From Sphingobacterium corticibacterium (GTDB lineage Bacteria > Bacteroidota > Bacteroidia > Sphingobacteriales > Sphingobacteriaceae), in contig NZ_SGIT01000005.1 in NCBI RefSeq assembly GCF_004208525.1, positions 186,001 through 250,000 of the forward strand: a stretch of DNA of 64,000 nucleotides, given 5' to 3'. A model generated the notes under the pieces. It ran no database searches and was not told where the DNA came from. It saw only the letters and a program-made list of their open reading frames with translations. Every line of letters begins with the position of its first letter. The first letter of the stretch is position 1. The position numbers and the translations under genes are program-made. Below are positions 42,664-51,799 of this stretch, piece after piece.

Positions 42664-44689
42664 CAAATCGTTCCTTATATAATTTCTCCATAGCGAACAT
42701 TTCGTCACGCAGCTTTGCGGCTTCCAGAAAATCCAAATCTTTCGCCGCTCTTTCCATTTTTTTCCGGACGTTTTCGACTGCCTTTTTCATCTCTTTATGA
42801 CCTAAATATTCCATTACGGGGTCAGCCGCTAGAAGTGTTGCCGGATCAGGCTCTACATAAGCTTTAGCCTCGCCCGGTTTAAAGTCAGCCACAGAAGTCT
42901 GCTCTAAAATCTCATCCCGCGTTTTGCCTATTGTTCGTGGCACGATTCCATGTTCCTCGTTATAAGCAATTTGTTTTTCTCGCCGTCGGTTGGTCTCCTC
43001 GATAGTCACCCGCATACTCTCCGTCATTTGATCGGCATACATAATAACGCGCCCTTTATCGTTACGAGCCGCCCGACCGATAGTTTGGATCAATGAGCGC
43101 TCGGATCGTAGAAATCCTTCTTTATCCGCATCTAAAATAGCCACTAAGGTTACCTCCGGCAGATCCAGTCCTTCACGCAGAAGGTTCACGCCTACTAATA
43201 CATCAAATTCGCCCAATCGCAGCCCACGCAAGATTTCTACGCGTTCTAATGTCTTTATTTCGGAGTGGATATAACGCACCTTAATATGCAATCGGCTCAT
43301 ATATTTGGTCAATTCTTCCGCCATGCGCTTGGTCAATGTAGTTGCCAACACACGTCCGCCCTCTTTGATTGTCTTATCTACTTCTTCCAGAAAATCATCC
43401 ACCTGATTAATCGCGGGGTGTACTTCAATAATGGGATCCAACAAACCAGTAGGGCGAATAACCTGCTCTACCACCACACCCTCGGTTTGTTGCAATTCAT
43501 AATCGCCCGGCGTTGCCGAAACATAAATCGTTTGATTTGTTAACGATTCAAATTCCGGAAAGTTAAGGGGCCGATTATCTAATGCTGCAGGTAATCGAAA
43601 TCCGTGCTCAACTAATGAAATTTTTCGCGAACGGTCACCACCATACATAGCCCGCAGTTGAGGCAAGGTAACATGACTTTCATCTATCACTAAAAGATAG
43701 TCGTCTGGAAAATAATCTAATAGACAGAATGGTCGCATACCTGCTTGGCGTCCATCAAAAAAGCGAGAATAATTCTCAATACCGGAACAGTAGCCCAGTT
43801 CCCGCATCATCTCTAAATCGTAATTCACACGCTCTTCTAGGCGTTTAGCTTCCAACAATTTCCCGTCTCCTTCCAACTGCGCCTTACGCTGTTCGAGTTC
43901 CTCTTGTATAGCCCAAATAGATTGGGTAAATTTCTCCTTGGGAGTTACAAACAAATTTGCAGGAAATAAGGCGACGTCTTCCATTTTGGAAATTGTTTGT
44001 CCCGAAACAGGATCAATTTCGCTTAGCTCGTCAATTTCGTCTCCAAAAAAAGAAATCCGAAAAGCATGGTCCAAATAAGCCGGAAACACGTCCACAACAT
44101 CCCCTTTCACTCGAAAGGTTCCACGTTTAAAATCACTCGTTGTCCGCGCATAGAGTATTTCGACCAATCGATGCAGAAATGCATTTCTACTGATAGTTAC
44201 CCCTACCGAAAAACGAAAAATGGAACGTGAAAAATCATCCGGATTCCCCATACCATATATACAAGATACGGAAGACACGACAATGACGTCTCGGCGTCCC
44301 GACATTAACGCTGAAGTCGTTGCCAAACGTAGTTTTTCAATCTCTTCGTTTATGGCCAAATCTTTCTCGATATAGGTATTCGAAGACGCTATAAAAGCTT
44401 CCGGTTGATAGTAATCGTAATAAGACACAAAATAGTTGACCGAATTTTCAGGAAAAAACTGCTTAAATTCTCCATAAAGCTGCGCAGCCAAGGTTTTATT
44501 ATGGCTTAAAATAAGTGTCGGACGTTGCGTCTCCTGTATAACATTAGCAATCGTAAATGTTTTTCCCGAACCCGTTACACCTAGTAAAGTCTGATACTGA
44601 TCCTGCTGCGCTATCCCTAATACTAATTCCTTGATAGCTTGTGGCTGGTCTCCCGTAGGTCTGTATTCTGATGTTAATTTGAATTTCAT
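42647..44689 (-). CDS. uvrB: Excinuclease ABC subunit B
   Basis: UvrB (680 residues) is the damage-verifying helicase of nucleotide excision repair. Walker A is LLGVTGSGKTFTIANV. The beta-hairpin that inserts between strands is in NYFVSYYDYYQPEAFI. Walker B is LLVIDESHVT, and the helicase motifs VSATPGDYEL and GRAARNDKGRVIMYAD follow. The C-terminal UVR motif (MERAAKDLDFLEAAKLRDEM) binds UvrC. A TAACTTTA box (7 of 8) on the minus strand at 44716-44723 may be its promoter. It is divergent from upp. Confidence 0.96.
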   Translation of the reverse strand: MKFKLTSEYRPTGDQPQAIKELVLGIAQQDQYQTLLGVTGSGKTFTIANVIQETQRPTLILSHNKTLAAQLYGEFKQFFPENSVNYFVSYYDYYQPEAFIASSNTYIEKDLAINEEIEKLRLATTSALMSGRRDVIVVSSVSCIYGMGNPDDFSRSIFRFSVGVTISRNAFLHRLVEILYARTTSDFKRGTFRVKGDVVDVFPAYLDHAFRISFFGDEIDELSEIDPVSGQTISKMEDVALFPANLFVTPKEKFTQSIWAIQEELEQRKAQLEGDGKLLEAKRLEERVNYDLEMMRELGYCSGIENYSRFFDGRQAGMRPFCLLDYFPDDYLLVIDESHVTLPQLRAMYGGDRSRKISLVEHGFRLPAALDNRPLNFPEFESLTNQTIYVSATPGDYELQQTEGVVVEQVIRPTGLLDPIIEVHPAINQVDDFLEEVDKTIKEGGRVLATTLTKRMAEELTKYMSRLHIKVRYIHSEIKTLERVEILRGLRLGEFDVLVGVNLLREGLDLPEVTLVAILDADKEGFLRSERSLIQTIGRAARNDKGRVIMYADQMTESMRVTIEETNRRREKQIAYNEEHGIVPRTIGKTRDEILEQTSVADFKPGEAKAYVEPDPATLLAADPVMEYLGHKEMKKAVENVRKKMERAAKDLDFLEAAKLRDEMFAMEKLYKERFGEEIK

Positions 44690-44771
44690 GAAAGAATCTT
44701 CCGTTTATGGAAACATAAAGTTAGGAAAAAGGTACTTAATTTACTAAATTGCTGCTATCAAATATACAGCT

Positions 44772-45416
44772 ATGGTGACAATTCTGACCAAAGAAAATAG
44801 CATTGCCAACCACTATTTAGTGGAATTGCGAGATATTAACATTCAACAAGACCGAATGCGCTTTAGACGGAATTTAGAACGTCTGGGAGAAATTATTGCC
44901 TACGAGATAAGTAAAACACTGGACTACGAACCTGTAACCGTCCAAACACCATTAGGAATTGCATCTCACCAAATTTTGCAAGAGCAGCCCGTTTTAGCAA
45001 CTATCATGCGGGCAGGTTTACCTTTCCATCAAGGCATGTTAAATGTGTTTGATCACGCCGATAGTGCTTTTTTTGCCGCGTACAGACATACCAAAAAAAG
45101 CGGGGAAATGGAAGTACACAAAAAATACGTCAACACACCTAATCTTGATGAGCGGATCCTCATTATGGCAGATCCCATGCTCGCAACAGGACGAAGTTTG
45201 GTACTTTGTTGTAAAGATTTACTCGCCGAATACAACATCAAAGAACTTCATATAGCAGTTGCCATTGCTTCGGAAGAGGGACTTCAGCATGTACGTGCGT
45301 TTCTCCCCGAAGCCCACCTTTGGGTAGGCGATGTAGACAATGAAATGACATCCAAGTCCTATATTGTTCCAGGACTAGGCGACGCAGGTGATTTAGCCTA
45401 TGGGAATAAAGAATAG
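44772..45416 (+). CDS. upp: Uracil phosphoribosyltransferase
   Basis: Upp (214 residues) converts uracil and PRPP to UMP in pyrimidine salvage. The PRPP-binding loop is ILIMADPMLATGRSL, and the uracil-contacting C-terminus is seen in SYIVPGLGDAGDLAYG. TIMRAGLPFHQGML is another family segment. Length and motif order fit. It is a single gene with its own short upstream region; the YkuK-type gene follows after 84 bases. Confidence 0.93.
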   Translation: MVTILTKENSIANHYLVELRDINIQQDRMRFRRNLERLGEIIAYEISKTLDYEPVTVQTPLGIASHQILQEQPVLATIMRAGLPFHQGMLNVFDHADSAFFAAYRHTKKSGEMEVHKKYVNTPNLDERILIMADPMLATGRSLVLCCKDLLAEYNIKELHIAVAIASEEGLQHVRAFLPEAHLWVGDVDNEMTSKSYIVPGLGDAGDLAYGNKE

Positions 45417-45500
45417 TTTAATCTTATAACAAAAACATAAAACGCAATTAATACAAAATGAACAACATAACATTATTTTTATTCAAAAATATCATCAACT

Positions 45501-45974
45501 ATGGTTTGGCAAAAATACAATGGCGAAAAGATCCGCACGTCCATCAACGATGCTGTTGAAGACATTATCCAACGAGAAACCCATCTTGGCAATAAACTAA
45601 AAGTGTACATAGGTACAGATTCGCAAGTAAAGCGAGGAATAGTTGAATTTGCCACCGTCATTGTCTTCCTACGTGAATATAAAGGTGGTTTCATGTTCAT
45701 CAACCGCGACAAAATCACCCGTCGGCTACGTATTAAAGAACGTATGCTTACCGAAGTCCAAAAGTCTATCGATGTCGCTTACCAATTATGCCCGCTTCTT
45801 GACCAATACCATATCGACCTTGAAGTGCACGCAGACATCAACACTAATCCCAATTTCGAATCTAATATCGCACTAAAAGAAGCGATGGGATATATTATGG
45901 GCATGGGATTTCAATTCCGTGCTAAGCCAGAGTCGTTCGCAAGTACAAATTGTGCCAATAAAATGGTACAATAG
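45501..45974 (+). CDS. YkuK-family RNase H-like protein
   Basis: The protein has 157 residues. KVYIGTDSQVKRGIVEFATVIVFL near the N-terminus and LEVHADINTNPNFES carry acidic residues at positions expected for an RNase H fold (DUF458/YkuK). Homologues in Bacillus are uncharacterised; nuclease activity is inferred from the fold. The C-terminal RAKPESFASTNCANKMV is typical for the family. It follows upp in the same direction, and the NadR-type gene comes next. Confidence 0.85.
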   Translation: MVWQKYNGEKIRTSINDAVEDIIQRETHLGNKLKVYIGTDSQVKRGIVEFATVIVFLREYKGGFMFINRDKITRRLRIKERMLTEVQKSIDVAYQLCPLLDQYHIDLEVHADINTNPNFESNIALKEAMGYIMGMGFQFRAKPESFASTNCANKMVQ

Positions 45975-46035
45975 TCGATTAGATTCTTTAGGCTAGTTTT
46001 AGTATAATTGTAAAAACAATTATACATTGGTTGAT

Positions 46036-46557
46036 ATGAAGAAAATTGCGATTGTCGGTCCCGAATCCACAGGAAAATCGACAATGGCGCGGCATCTCGC
46101 ACAGATACTTGGAACAGTATGTGTACCCGAATATGCCCGCTATTATTGCAGAAATCTCAACAGAAAATATACGTTACAGGATGAAGTGAATATGTTTTAC
46201 GGGCAGGTCGCGCTGGAAGAGGCTTTGATTCCTTTAGCAAAAAATAATGTACTGGTTTGTGATACCACGATGCTAACTGTAAAAATTTGGTGCGACCATC
46301 TTTTTGGCGACACTCCCAAAGAAGTGACAAACGAAATCAAAACTAGAAAATACGATTTTTATTTACTTATGGACATCGATCTGCCATGGGAGGATGACCC
46401 GTTACGGGATTTTCCCCAGCAACGAGAACATTTCATACGTATTTGGAAACAAGAATTGGAAGCGTTACACGCTTCATATAAAATTATTTCGGGAATAGGT
46501 GATGAACGGTTAAAAAATGGTATAAATGCTGTAGATTTTATATCGCTAGCGAAATAG
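46036..46557 (+). CDS. NadR-type ATP-binding kinase (ribosylnicotinamide kinase-like)
   Basis: The protein has 173 residues from the ATG at 46036; a TTG three codons upstream is less likely. A P-loop (IVGPESTGKSTMARHLA) is followed by PEYARYYCRNL, which matches the kinase domain of NadR. VLVCDTTMLTVKIW and LLMDIDLPWEDDPLRDFP are also typical; NadR-type kinases use the latter for substrate binding. The adenylyltransferase domain of NadR is absent, so only the kinase step (nicotinamide riboside to NMN) is expected. Its end overlaps the next minus-strand gene by 12 bases. Confidence 0.8.
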   Translation: MKKIAIVGPESTGKSTMARHLAQILGTVCVPEYARYYCRNLNRKYTLQDEVNMFYGQVALEEALIPLAKNNVLVCDTTMLTVKIWCDHLFGDTPKEVTNEIKTRKYDFYLLMDIDLPWEDDPLRDFPQQREHFIRIWKQELEALHASYKIISGIGDERLKNGINAVDFISLAK

Positions 46558-47013
46558 GGCACGATTTATTTTAAGATACTTCTTCATCCCTATAATGTCA
46601 AAACTTCTCCTGCGTTTCAGCATATCCTGTAAGGCCTCACCATCTAATACCAGCTGCTTCTCATCAACTGTAATTTTACATTCTTTAAAGTAATCAGGCC
46701 TTCCATTTCTTCTAGAAATAATGCGTACAGTATAGTCCGCAGGAATAATGAACTGAATCTTATCATGCTCTAGTAATTGGTAGGGTAACTTTTGGTCTCT
46801 GCTATGACGTTCGGCATATTTGTATTCATCATCTAAATCAGCCGTGGTTACATATGTCAAATGCAGTTGAGAAGTATCGGCTATATTCTTGAATGTAGCT
46901 TCAAATACGAGATCCTTATCCATTTGGTTTACAATTATTATCGGATACAAAAAAGAACAAGACGCTAAGCATAGCATCAGCATTATAGGAAGCGTGATTT
47001 TCCATATTCTCAT
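46546..47013 (-). CDS. Putative lipoprotein of unknown function
   Basis: The protein has 155 residues. The N-terminus (MRIWKITLPIMLMLCLASC) is a lipoprotein signal with lipidation at Cys19. The rest has alternating hydrophobic strands (DLVFEATFKNI, QIQF-like IQFIIPADYTVRII) suggesting a small beta-sandwich, and a basic C-terminus. I do not recognise a family. It is convergent with the kinase gene, with a 12-base overlap of coding ends, and lies downstream of the ahcY terminator, so it needs its own promoter. Confidence 0.6.
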   Translation of the reverse strand: MRIWKITLPIMLMLCLASCSFLYPIIIVNQMDKDLVFEATFKNIADTSQLHLTYVTTADLDDEYKYAERHSRDQKLPYQLLEHDKIQFIIPADYTVRIISRRNGRPDYFKECKITVDEKQLVLDGEALQDMLKRRRSFDIIGMKKYLKINRALFR

Positions 47014-47024
47014 ACACTAAAGAT

Positions 47025-47059
47025 AAAAAATCCTGCCGGTATATCCGACAGGATTTTTT
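47025..47059 (-). terminator. Terminator of ahcY
   Basis: AAAAAATCCTG (47025-47035) and CAGGATTTTTT (47049-47059) form the outer stem, with CGG/CCG inside and loop TATAT. It lies 15 bases after the ahcY stop and separates it from the lipoprotein gene downstream. Confidence 0.85.
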
Positions 47060-47073
47060 ATTCGTTATCTTTC

Positions 47074-48390
47074 TTAATAACGATATGCTTCGGGTTTATA
47101 CGGCCCGTCCACCGTGACGCCGATATAAGCAGCTTGGTCTTCGGTTAGGGTGTCCAGTTCTACACCGATATGTGCCAAGTGCAAACGTGCCACTTTTTCA
47201 TCTAAATGCTTAGGGAGCGTATACACTTTTTTCTCATATTGACCGTTGTTTGTCCACAGCTCAATCTGCGCTAATGTTTGGTTGGTAAATGAATTTGACA
47301 TCACAAAAGACGGGTGGCCAGTTGCACAACCCAAATTCACCAAACGACCTTCTGCCAATAAGATAATATCTTTCCCATCTACCGTATATTTATCCACTTG
47401 CGGTTTTATCTCCACTTTTGTCTCGCCATAATTATTATTTAACCAAGCAACATCAATTTCATTATCAAAGTGTCCGATATTACACACTACTGTCTTATCT
47501 TTCATTGCTTTAAAATGGTTCGCGCGAATAATGTCTTTATTACCCGTCGTCGTCACAACAATATTAGCTTCTTTCACCGCATCAGCCATTTTCTTTACTT
47601 CATAGCCTTCCATTGCAGCCTGTAACGCACAGATTGGATCAATTTCCGTGACGATAACACGCACACCTGCCGAACGCAATGATTCGGCTGATCCTTTACC
47701 CACGTCACCATACCCCGCTACGACTGCGACTTTTCCGGCTAACATCAGATCAGTTGCACGACGAATAGCATCTACTAACGATTCACGACAGCCATATTTA
47801 TTATCAAATTTCGATTTTGTCACAGAATCGTTTACATTAATTGCCGGCAAATGTAACGTACCTTTTTTATATCGCTCATAAAGACGGTGAACACCGGTAG
47901 TTGTCTCTTCCGACAATCCTTTAATTTCGTCAATTAACTCGGGAAATTTATCAAATACCATATTCGTTAAATCTCCACCATCGTCTAAAATCATGTTCAA
48001 TGGTTTACGTTCTTCTCCGAAAAATAACGTCTGCTCGATACACCAATTAAACTCTTCTTCGGTTAATCCTTTCCATGCATAAACCGGGATGCCAGCGGCG
48101 GCAATAGCAGCTGCAGCATGATCCTGCGTCGAAAAGATATTACACGACGACCAACTCACCTCTGCCCCCAATTCCACCAAAGTCTCTATCAATACAGCTG
48201 TTTGTATCGTCATGTGTAAACAACCCGCAATCCGAGCACCTTTTAATGGTTTAGAAGATCCGTATTCTTGGCGCAGGCTCATCAAACCGGGCATTTCGGC
48301 TTCCGCCAATTCTATTTCTTTTCTTCCCCACTCCGCTAAAGAAATGTCTTTTACTTTGTAAGGAACATACGTTGTTTCAACTGTTGACAT
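47074..48390 (-). CDS. ahcY: Adenosylhomocysteinase
   Basis: AhcY (438 residues) hydrolyses S-adenosylhomocysteine to adenosine and homocysteine, relieving product inhibition of methyltransferases. The NAD-binding motif is VVAGYGDVGKGSAESL. The N-terminal region has GCLHMTIQTAVLIETL and CNIFSTQDHAAAAIA, and the C-terminus ends in the NAD-contacting GPYKPEAYRY, as in most homologues. The promoter is clear (48417-48447) and a strong terminator follows. Confidence 0.97.
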   Translation of the reverse strand: MSTVETTYVPYKVKDISLAEWGRKEIELAEAEMPGLMSLRQEYGSSKPLKGARIAGCLHMTIQTAVLIETLVELGAEVSWSSCNIFSTQDHAAAAIAAAGIPVYAWKGLTEEEFNWCIEQTLFFGEERKPLNMILDDGGDLTNMVFDKFPELIDEIKGLSEETTTGVHRLYERYKKGTLHLPAINVNDSVTKSKFDNKYGCRESLVDAIRRATDLMLAGKVAVVAGYGDVGKGSAESLRSAGVRVIVTEIDPICALQAAMEGYEVKKMADAVKEANIVVTTTGNKDIIRANHFKAMKDKTVVCNIGHFDNEIDVAWLNNNYGETKVEIKPQVDKYTVDGKDIILLAEGRLVNLGCATGHPSFVMSNSFTNQTLAQIELWTNNGQYEKKVYTLPKHLDEKVARLHLAHIGVELDTLTEDQAAYIGVTVDGPYKPEAYRY

Positions 48391-48416
48391 ATTATTCTAA
48401 TTTTTTTAAGGAAATA

Positions 48417-48447
48417 CAAAAATAGCTGATACCCAACTCAAATCAAA
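48417..48447 (-). promoter_or_regulatory. Promoter of ahcY
   Basis: On the minus strand TTTG (plus coordinates 48444-48447) is followed after 19 bases by TATTTTTG (48417-48424), a full match to the Bacteroidota -33/-7 arrangement. The ATG lies 26 bases further. Confidence 0.7.
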
Positions 48448-48498
48448 AAGATAGCCCTAATATTCCCTTAAATCTGACATTATCTTGAGGATAATCTC

Positions 48499-48529
48499 TT
48501 GATTGGCGACGGATAATCCGTTATCTTTG
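48499..48529 (+). promoter_or_regulatory. Promoter of the bacilliredoxin gene
   Basis: TTG at 48499-48501 and TATCTTTG at 48522-48529 (exact TAnnTTTG) are 20 bases apart. Initiation is expected near 48536, leaving a leader of about 68 nt. Confidence 0.65.
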
Positions 48530-48535
48530 TTAAAC

Positions 48536-48568
48536 GGTAACGAGATGAACGCATGCTAATCTCCTGCC
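48536..48568 (+). promoter_or_regulatory. Structured leader with a four-codon open frame
   Basis: GAGAT (48542-48546) pairs with ATCTC (48559-48563), and GG (48536-48537) with CC (48567-48568), across an internal loop. The hairpin contains ATG-AAC-GCA-TGC-TAA (48545-48559), a four-codon frame ending in cysteine, and the palindrome GCATGC. No known riboswitch class was recognised. Confidence 0.35.
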
Positions 48569-48603
48569 TGTATTTTAACTTTTATTTATAAAGAGAAAGA
48601 AAG

Positions 48604-49014
48604 ATGTATCCGGAATATTTAGTAGCTCCTATGCGCCAAGAGTTGGTAGACGCGGGATTTGAGGAATTAAAAACAGTAGAAGAAGTAGATACAGCAATTC
48701 CTTCCAAAGGAACTGTATTTGTGGTCGTTAATTCTGTTTGTGGATGTGCTGCAGCAAATGCGCGTCCTGCCGCACGTTATGCAGTAGAAAATGGAAAGAA
48801 ACCGAGCAAATTGGTTACTGTTTTTGCCGGTATGGAAAAGGATGCCGTGGACAAAGCGCGAGAATATATGCTTCCATACCCCCCTTCTTCACCAGCGATG
48901 GCCTTGTTCAAAGATGGTACATTGGTACACATGATCGAAAGACATATGATAGAAGGACGACCTGCACAGATGATTGCAGATAATCTTATTGCTGCTTTCG
49001 ACGAGTACTGCTAA
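48604..49014 (+). CDS. BrxA/BrxB-family bacilliredoxin
   Basis: The protein (136 residues) is of the YphP/YqiW thioredoxin-fold family. The active site is Cys46-Gly-Cys48 in NSVCGCAAANARPA, the CGC form that defines bacilliredoxins, which remove bacillithiol from mixed disulphides. The conserved PPSSPAMALFKDG and VHMIERHMIEGR segments are present. The C-terminal cysteine is not part of a motif. It is transcribed alone with a clear promoter, a possibly structured leader and a terminator. Its presence implies that the cell makes bacillithiol or a similar thiol, which is inference. Confidence 0.92.
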   Translation: MYPEYLVAPMRQELVDAGFEELKTVEEVDTAIPSKGTVFVVVNSVCGCAAANARPAARYAVENGKKPSKLVTVFAGMEKDAVDKAREYMLPYPPSSPAMALFKDGTLVHMIERHMIEGRPAQMIADNLIAAFDEYC

Positions 49015-49037
49015 TCATCACATTTTGATTTTTGAAT

Positions 49038-49075
49038 AAAAAAGGCTCTCCTGTGTTCTATTGGAGAGCTTTTTT
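49038..49075 (+). terminator. Terminator of the bacilliredoxin gene
   Basis: GCTCTCC (49045-49051) and GGAGAGC (49063-49069) form the stem, followed by TTTTTT; an A-run on the other side extends the pairing. Confidence 0.9.
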
Positions 49076-49113
49076 ATTTTGCAACATATTTTATAAAAAC
49101 CACAAGTTGTTCC

Positions 49114-50760
49114 ATGAAGCTGTTTTACGCCATCTTATTGCTTTCTTTACCGTTCTTTATGGTTCGCTGTACAACCAATAAAGAGGTTGATCTTATCGTA
49201 TATAACGCAAAAGTATACACGGTAGATTCTGTATTTTCTCAAAAAGAAGCATTTGCAATAAAAGGAGGAATATTTGTGGATATAGGTACTTCGGCAGAAA
49301 TCCGGGGAAAATACGTCGCAAAAGAAGTTATCGACGCCGAGGGGAAAGCTATATATCCTGGCTTTTATGATGCCCACGCTCACTTTTTAATGTTGGCAGA
49401 TATGTTGGGACAGGTTAACCTTAGTGGTGCAAAATCCTATGATGAAATCATCTCTAAACTCATCACTTATCAACAAGAAAATCCAGATAAACGCTGGATT
49501 ATTGGAAGTGGATGGGATCAGAATTTATGGGAAGAAAAAAGTTTCCCAACGAAAGACAGTCTAGACAAATATTTCCCCGAAACACCAGTTTTCCTTTCAC
49601 GCGTCGATTATCATACAGTGCTAGTAAACAGCCAAGCGTTGCATCTAGCACAATTAGATACCACCCGCCCGGTACCGGGAGGCCTAATGGCCGTCGACAG
49701 CTTAGGCAACTTAACGGGCATATTAATAGACAACGCTATGGAACTGGTTTCCCGTCATATCCCAGTACTAGAAGAGCACCATTTATTATGGGGGCTACGT
49801 AAAGCACAAGATTCCTTGTTTTCTGTCGGACTAACGTCTATCGTGGATGCGGGGCTTTCTTTGGAAGAGTTGGAACACCTGAAGAAATTCTATCAGCAGG
49901 ACTCCTTAAAAATAAGAAACTATGCGATGATTGGAGGGAGTGCCCGCGATATTGAGCGGTATACTCGGGAGGGGATTTATGAATCCGAACGTTTAACTAT
50001 TCGTTCTGTGAAGCTAATGGCTGATGGCGCATTGGGCTCCCGTGGTGCCTGCCTACTTGAACCTTATAGCGACGATTCCCTTTCACAAGGATTTCTTTTG
50101 CAAAGTCCAAAAGAACTGGATGATATGATCAGAAGAATCGCCAGAACACCTTTCCAGATCAGCACACATGCTATCGGAGACTCTGCAAACAGACTAATAT
50201 TAGATACCTATGGTAAATATTTAAAAAACGGCGAAAAGAAAAGATGGCGAATCGAGCATGCACAGGTAGTATCTCCTGCTGATTTCTCAAAATTTGCCCA
50301 ATTTCATATTATTCCTTCAGTCCAACCTACTCATGCAACTTCCGACATGTATTGGGCTGAAAGCCGTTTGGGCACGGACAGGATAAAAGGTGCTTATGCT
50401 TATAATACATTGTTGGATCAGTACGGAAAACTGGCTTTGGGAAGTGATTTTCCTGTGGAGCATTTCAATCCGCTATATGGTTTTCATGCCGCTGTAGCCC
50501 GTGTCGATAAAAATGGATTTCCAGTTGGCGGCTTTCAAATTGAAAACGCCATAACAAGAGAACAAGCGTTGCGGGGGATGACCATATGGGCAGCTTTCTC
50601 CTGCTTTCAAGAAAAGAAACGCGGTAGCATTGAACGTGGAAAAGATGCCGATTTCGTTATATTGGACGAGGACATCATGACAGCTCCCGATAATCAGTTA
50701 CGTGATATCAAAACGTTACGCACCGTAATTGCAGGAGAAACTGTCTTTTTACGTCAATGA
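49114..50760 (+). CDS. Secreted amidohydrolase lipoprotein (YtcJ-like)
   Basis: The protein has 548 residues. The signal sequence ends in LPFFMVRC, with likely lipidation at Cys19. The amidohydrolase fold starts with a small beta-domain (VDLIVYNAKVYTVD) and has the metal-binding histidines in FYDAHAHFLML, ISTHAIGDSANR and RIEHAQVVSPAD, plus the aspartate in LGSDFPVEHFNP. The VRS...KLMADGALGSRGA loop contains the lysine expected to be carboxylated. YtcJ-like enzymes act on amides or cyclic ureas; the substrate is unknown. It is convergent with lipA. Confidence 0.9.
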   Translation: MKLFYAILLLSLPFFMVRCTTNKEVDLIVYNAKVYTVDSVFSQKEAFAIKGGIFVDIGTSAEIRGKYVAKEVIDAEGKAIYPGFYDAHAHFLMLADMLGQVNLSGAKSYDEIISKLITYQQENPDKRWIIGSGWDQNLWEEKSFPTKDSLDKYFPETPVFLSRVDYHTVLVNSQALHLAQLDTTRPVPGGLMAVDSLGNLTGILIDNAMELVSRHIPVLEEHHLLWGLRKAQDSLFSVGLTSIVDAGLSLEELEHLKKFYQQDSLKIRNYAMIGGSARDIERYTREGIYESERLTIRSVKLMADGALGSRGACLLEPYSDDSLSQGFLLQSPKELDDMIRRIARTPFQISTHAIGDSANRLILDTYGKYLKNGEKKRWRIEHAQVVSPADFSKFAQFHIIPSVQPTHATSDMYWAESRLGTDRIKGAYAYNTLLDQYGKLALGSDFPVEHFNPLYGFHAAVARVDKNGFPVGGFQIENAITREQALRGMTIWAAFSCFQEKKRGSIERGKDADFVILDEDIMTAPDNQLRDIKTLRTVIAGETVFLRQ

Positions 50761-50771
50761 TTACTATACAG

Positions 50772-51653
50772 TTACTGCATATCAAATAAATGTTTTTCAG
50801 CGTGATAGGAAGAACGCACCAAAGGTCCCGACTCAACATATTTGAAACCCATATCTAAACCGATCTGTTTATATTTTTCAAATTGAGCAGGTGTAATCCA
50901 TTCCACTACAGGGTGATGGGCTTTTGTCGGTTGCAGATATTGACCCACCGTGAGAATATGCACCCCTACGTTGTATAAATCTTGCATCGCTTCGATAACA
51001 TCTTCCTCTGTCTCTCCAAAACCAAGCATAATACCGGATTTCGTCCGTAAACCTGCTTCGGAAATACGACGTAAACACTCCAACGAACGATCATATTTTG
51101 CTTGGATACGTACTTCACGTGTTAATCTTCTTACTGTTTCCAAGTTATGCGAAACAACCTCCGGACGCACTGCCAACACGCGATCCAGATTATCCCACTG
51201 TCCCTTAAAATCAGGAATCAACGTCTCTAAAGTCGTTTCAGGACTTTCCCGACGAATGGCATTAACCGTTTCTGCCCATATCGTAGAGCCTCCGTCCTTT
51301 AAATCGTCACGATCCACCGATGTAATCACACAATGTTTTACCTGCATCAGCTTTACTGACGTTGCCACACGCTTCGGTTCGTCCATATCTACAGCCAAAG
51401 GACGACCTGTTGCCACCGCACAAAACGAACAAGAACGCGTACAAATGTTACCCAATATCATAAAGGTAGCTGTACCTGCACCCCAACATTCCCCCATATT
51501 CGGACAATTTCCACTTTCACATATGGTGTGTAATTTGTGTTCATCCACAAGGCTTCGTACATGACGGTATTCTTTACCCACAGGTAACTTCACACGCAAC
51601 CAATCTGGTTTACGTTGTGTTTCAGCCGCTGAAATTACAGGTAGTTCAATCAT
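50772..51653 (-). CDS. lipA: Lipoyl synthase
   Basis: LipA (293 residues) inserts two sulphurs into protein-bound octanoyl chains. The auxiliary cluster cysteines are in CESGNCPNMGECW, and the radical-SAM C-x3-C-x2-C is CTRSCSFC. The C-terminal SSYHAEKHLF contains the conserved serine that binds the auxiliary cluster. The region between the clusters (GTATFMILGNI) and VVSHNLETV are family typical. It has its own start after the barrel gene's terminator; lipB is not in the window. Confidence 0.96.
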   Translation of the reverse strand: MIELPVISAAETQRKPDWLRVKLPVGKEYRHVRSLVDEHKLHTICESGNCPNMGECWGAGTATFMILGNICTRSCSFCAVATGRPLAVDMDEPKRVATSVKLMQVKHCVITSVDRDDLKDGGSTIWAETVNAIRRESPETTLETLIPDFKGQWDNLDRVLAVRPEVVSHNLETVRRLTREVRIQAKYDRSLECLRRISEAGLRTKSGIMLGFGETEEDVIEAMQDLYNVGVHILTVGQYLQPTKAHHPVVEWITPAQFEKYKQIGLDMGFKYVESGPLVRSSYHAEKHLFDMQ

Positions 51654-51744
51654 GTCACAAAGTTACACATTATTCTCCTAAAAAAGAGGTAGGTGGATTG
51701 TCAGGGTTATTCCATTTTGAATATAAAGGGATCGTAAATATAAA

Positions 51745-51771
51745 AAAAGAGATCCATGAAGGATCTCTTTT
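51745..51771 (-). terminator. Terminator of the outer-membrane barrel gene
   Basis: GAGATCC (51749-51755) and GGATCTC (51761-51767) with loop ATGAA form the stem, extended by A and T runs on each side. It lies after the barrel gene stop and before lipA on the minus strand. Confidence 0.85.
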
Positions 51772-51799
51772 CCTGAGCTATTGATATTGTTATCTTTTC

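Noticed and set aside
50950..51564. 204-codon plus-strand frame antisense to lipA
   Set aside because: It covers the conserved radical-SAM core in reverse; Ser/Arg/Thr-rich composition and no family.
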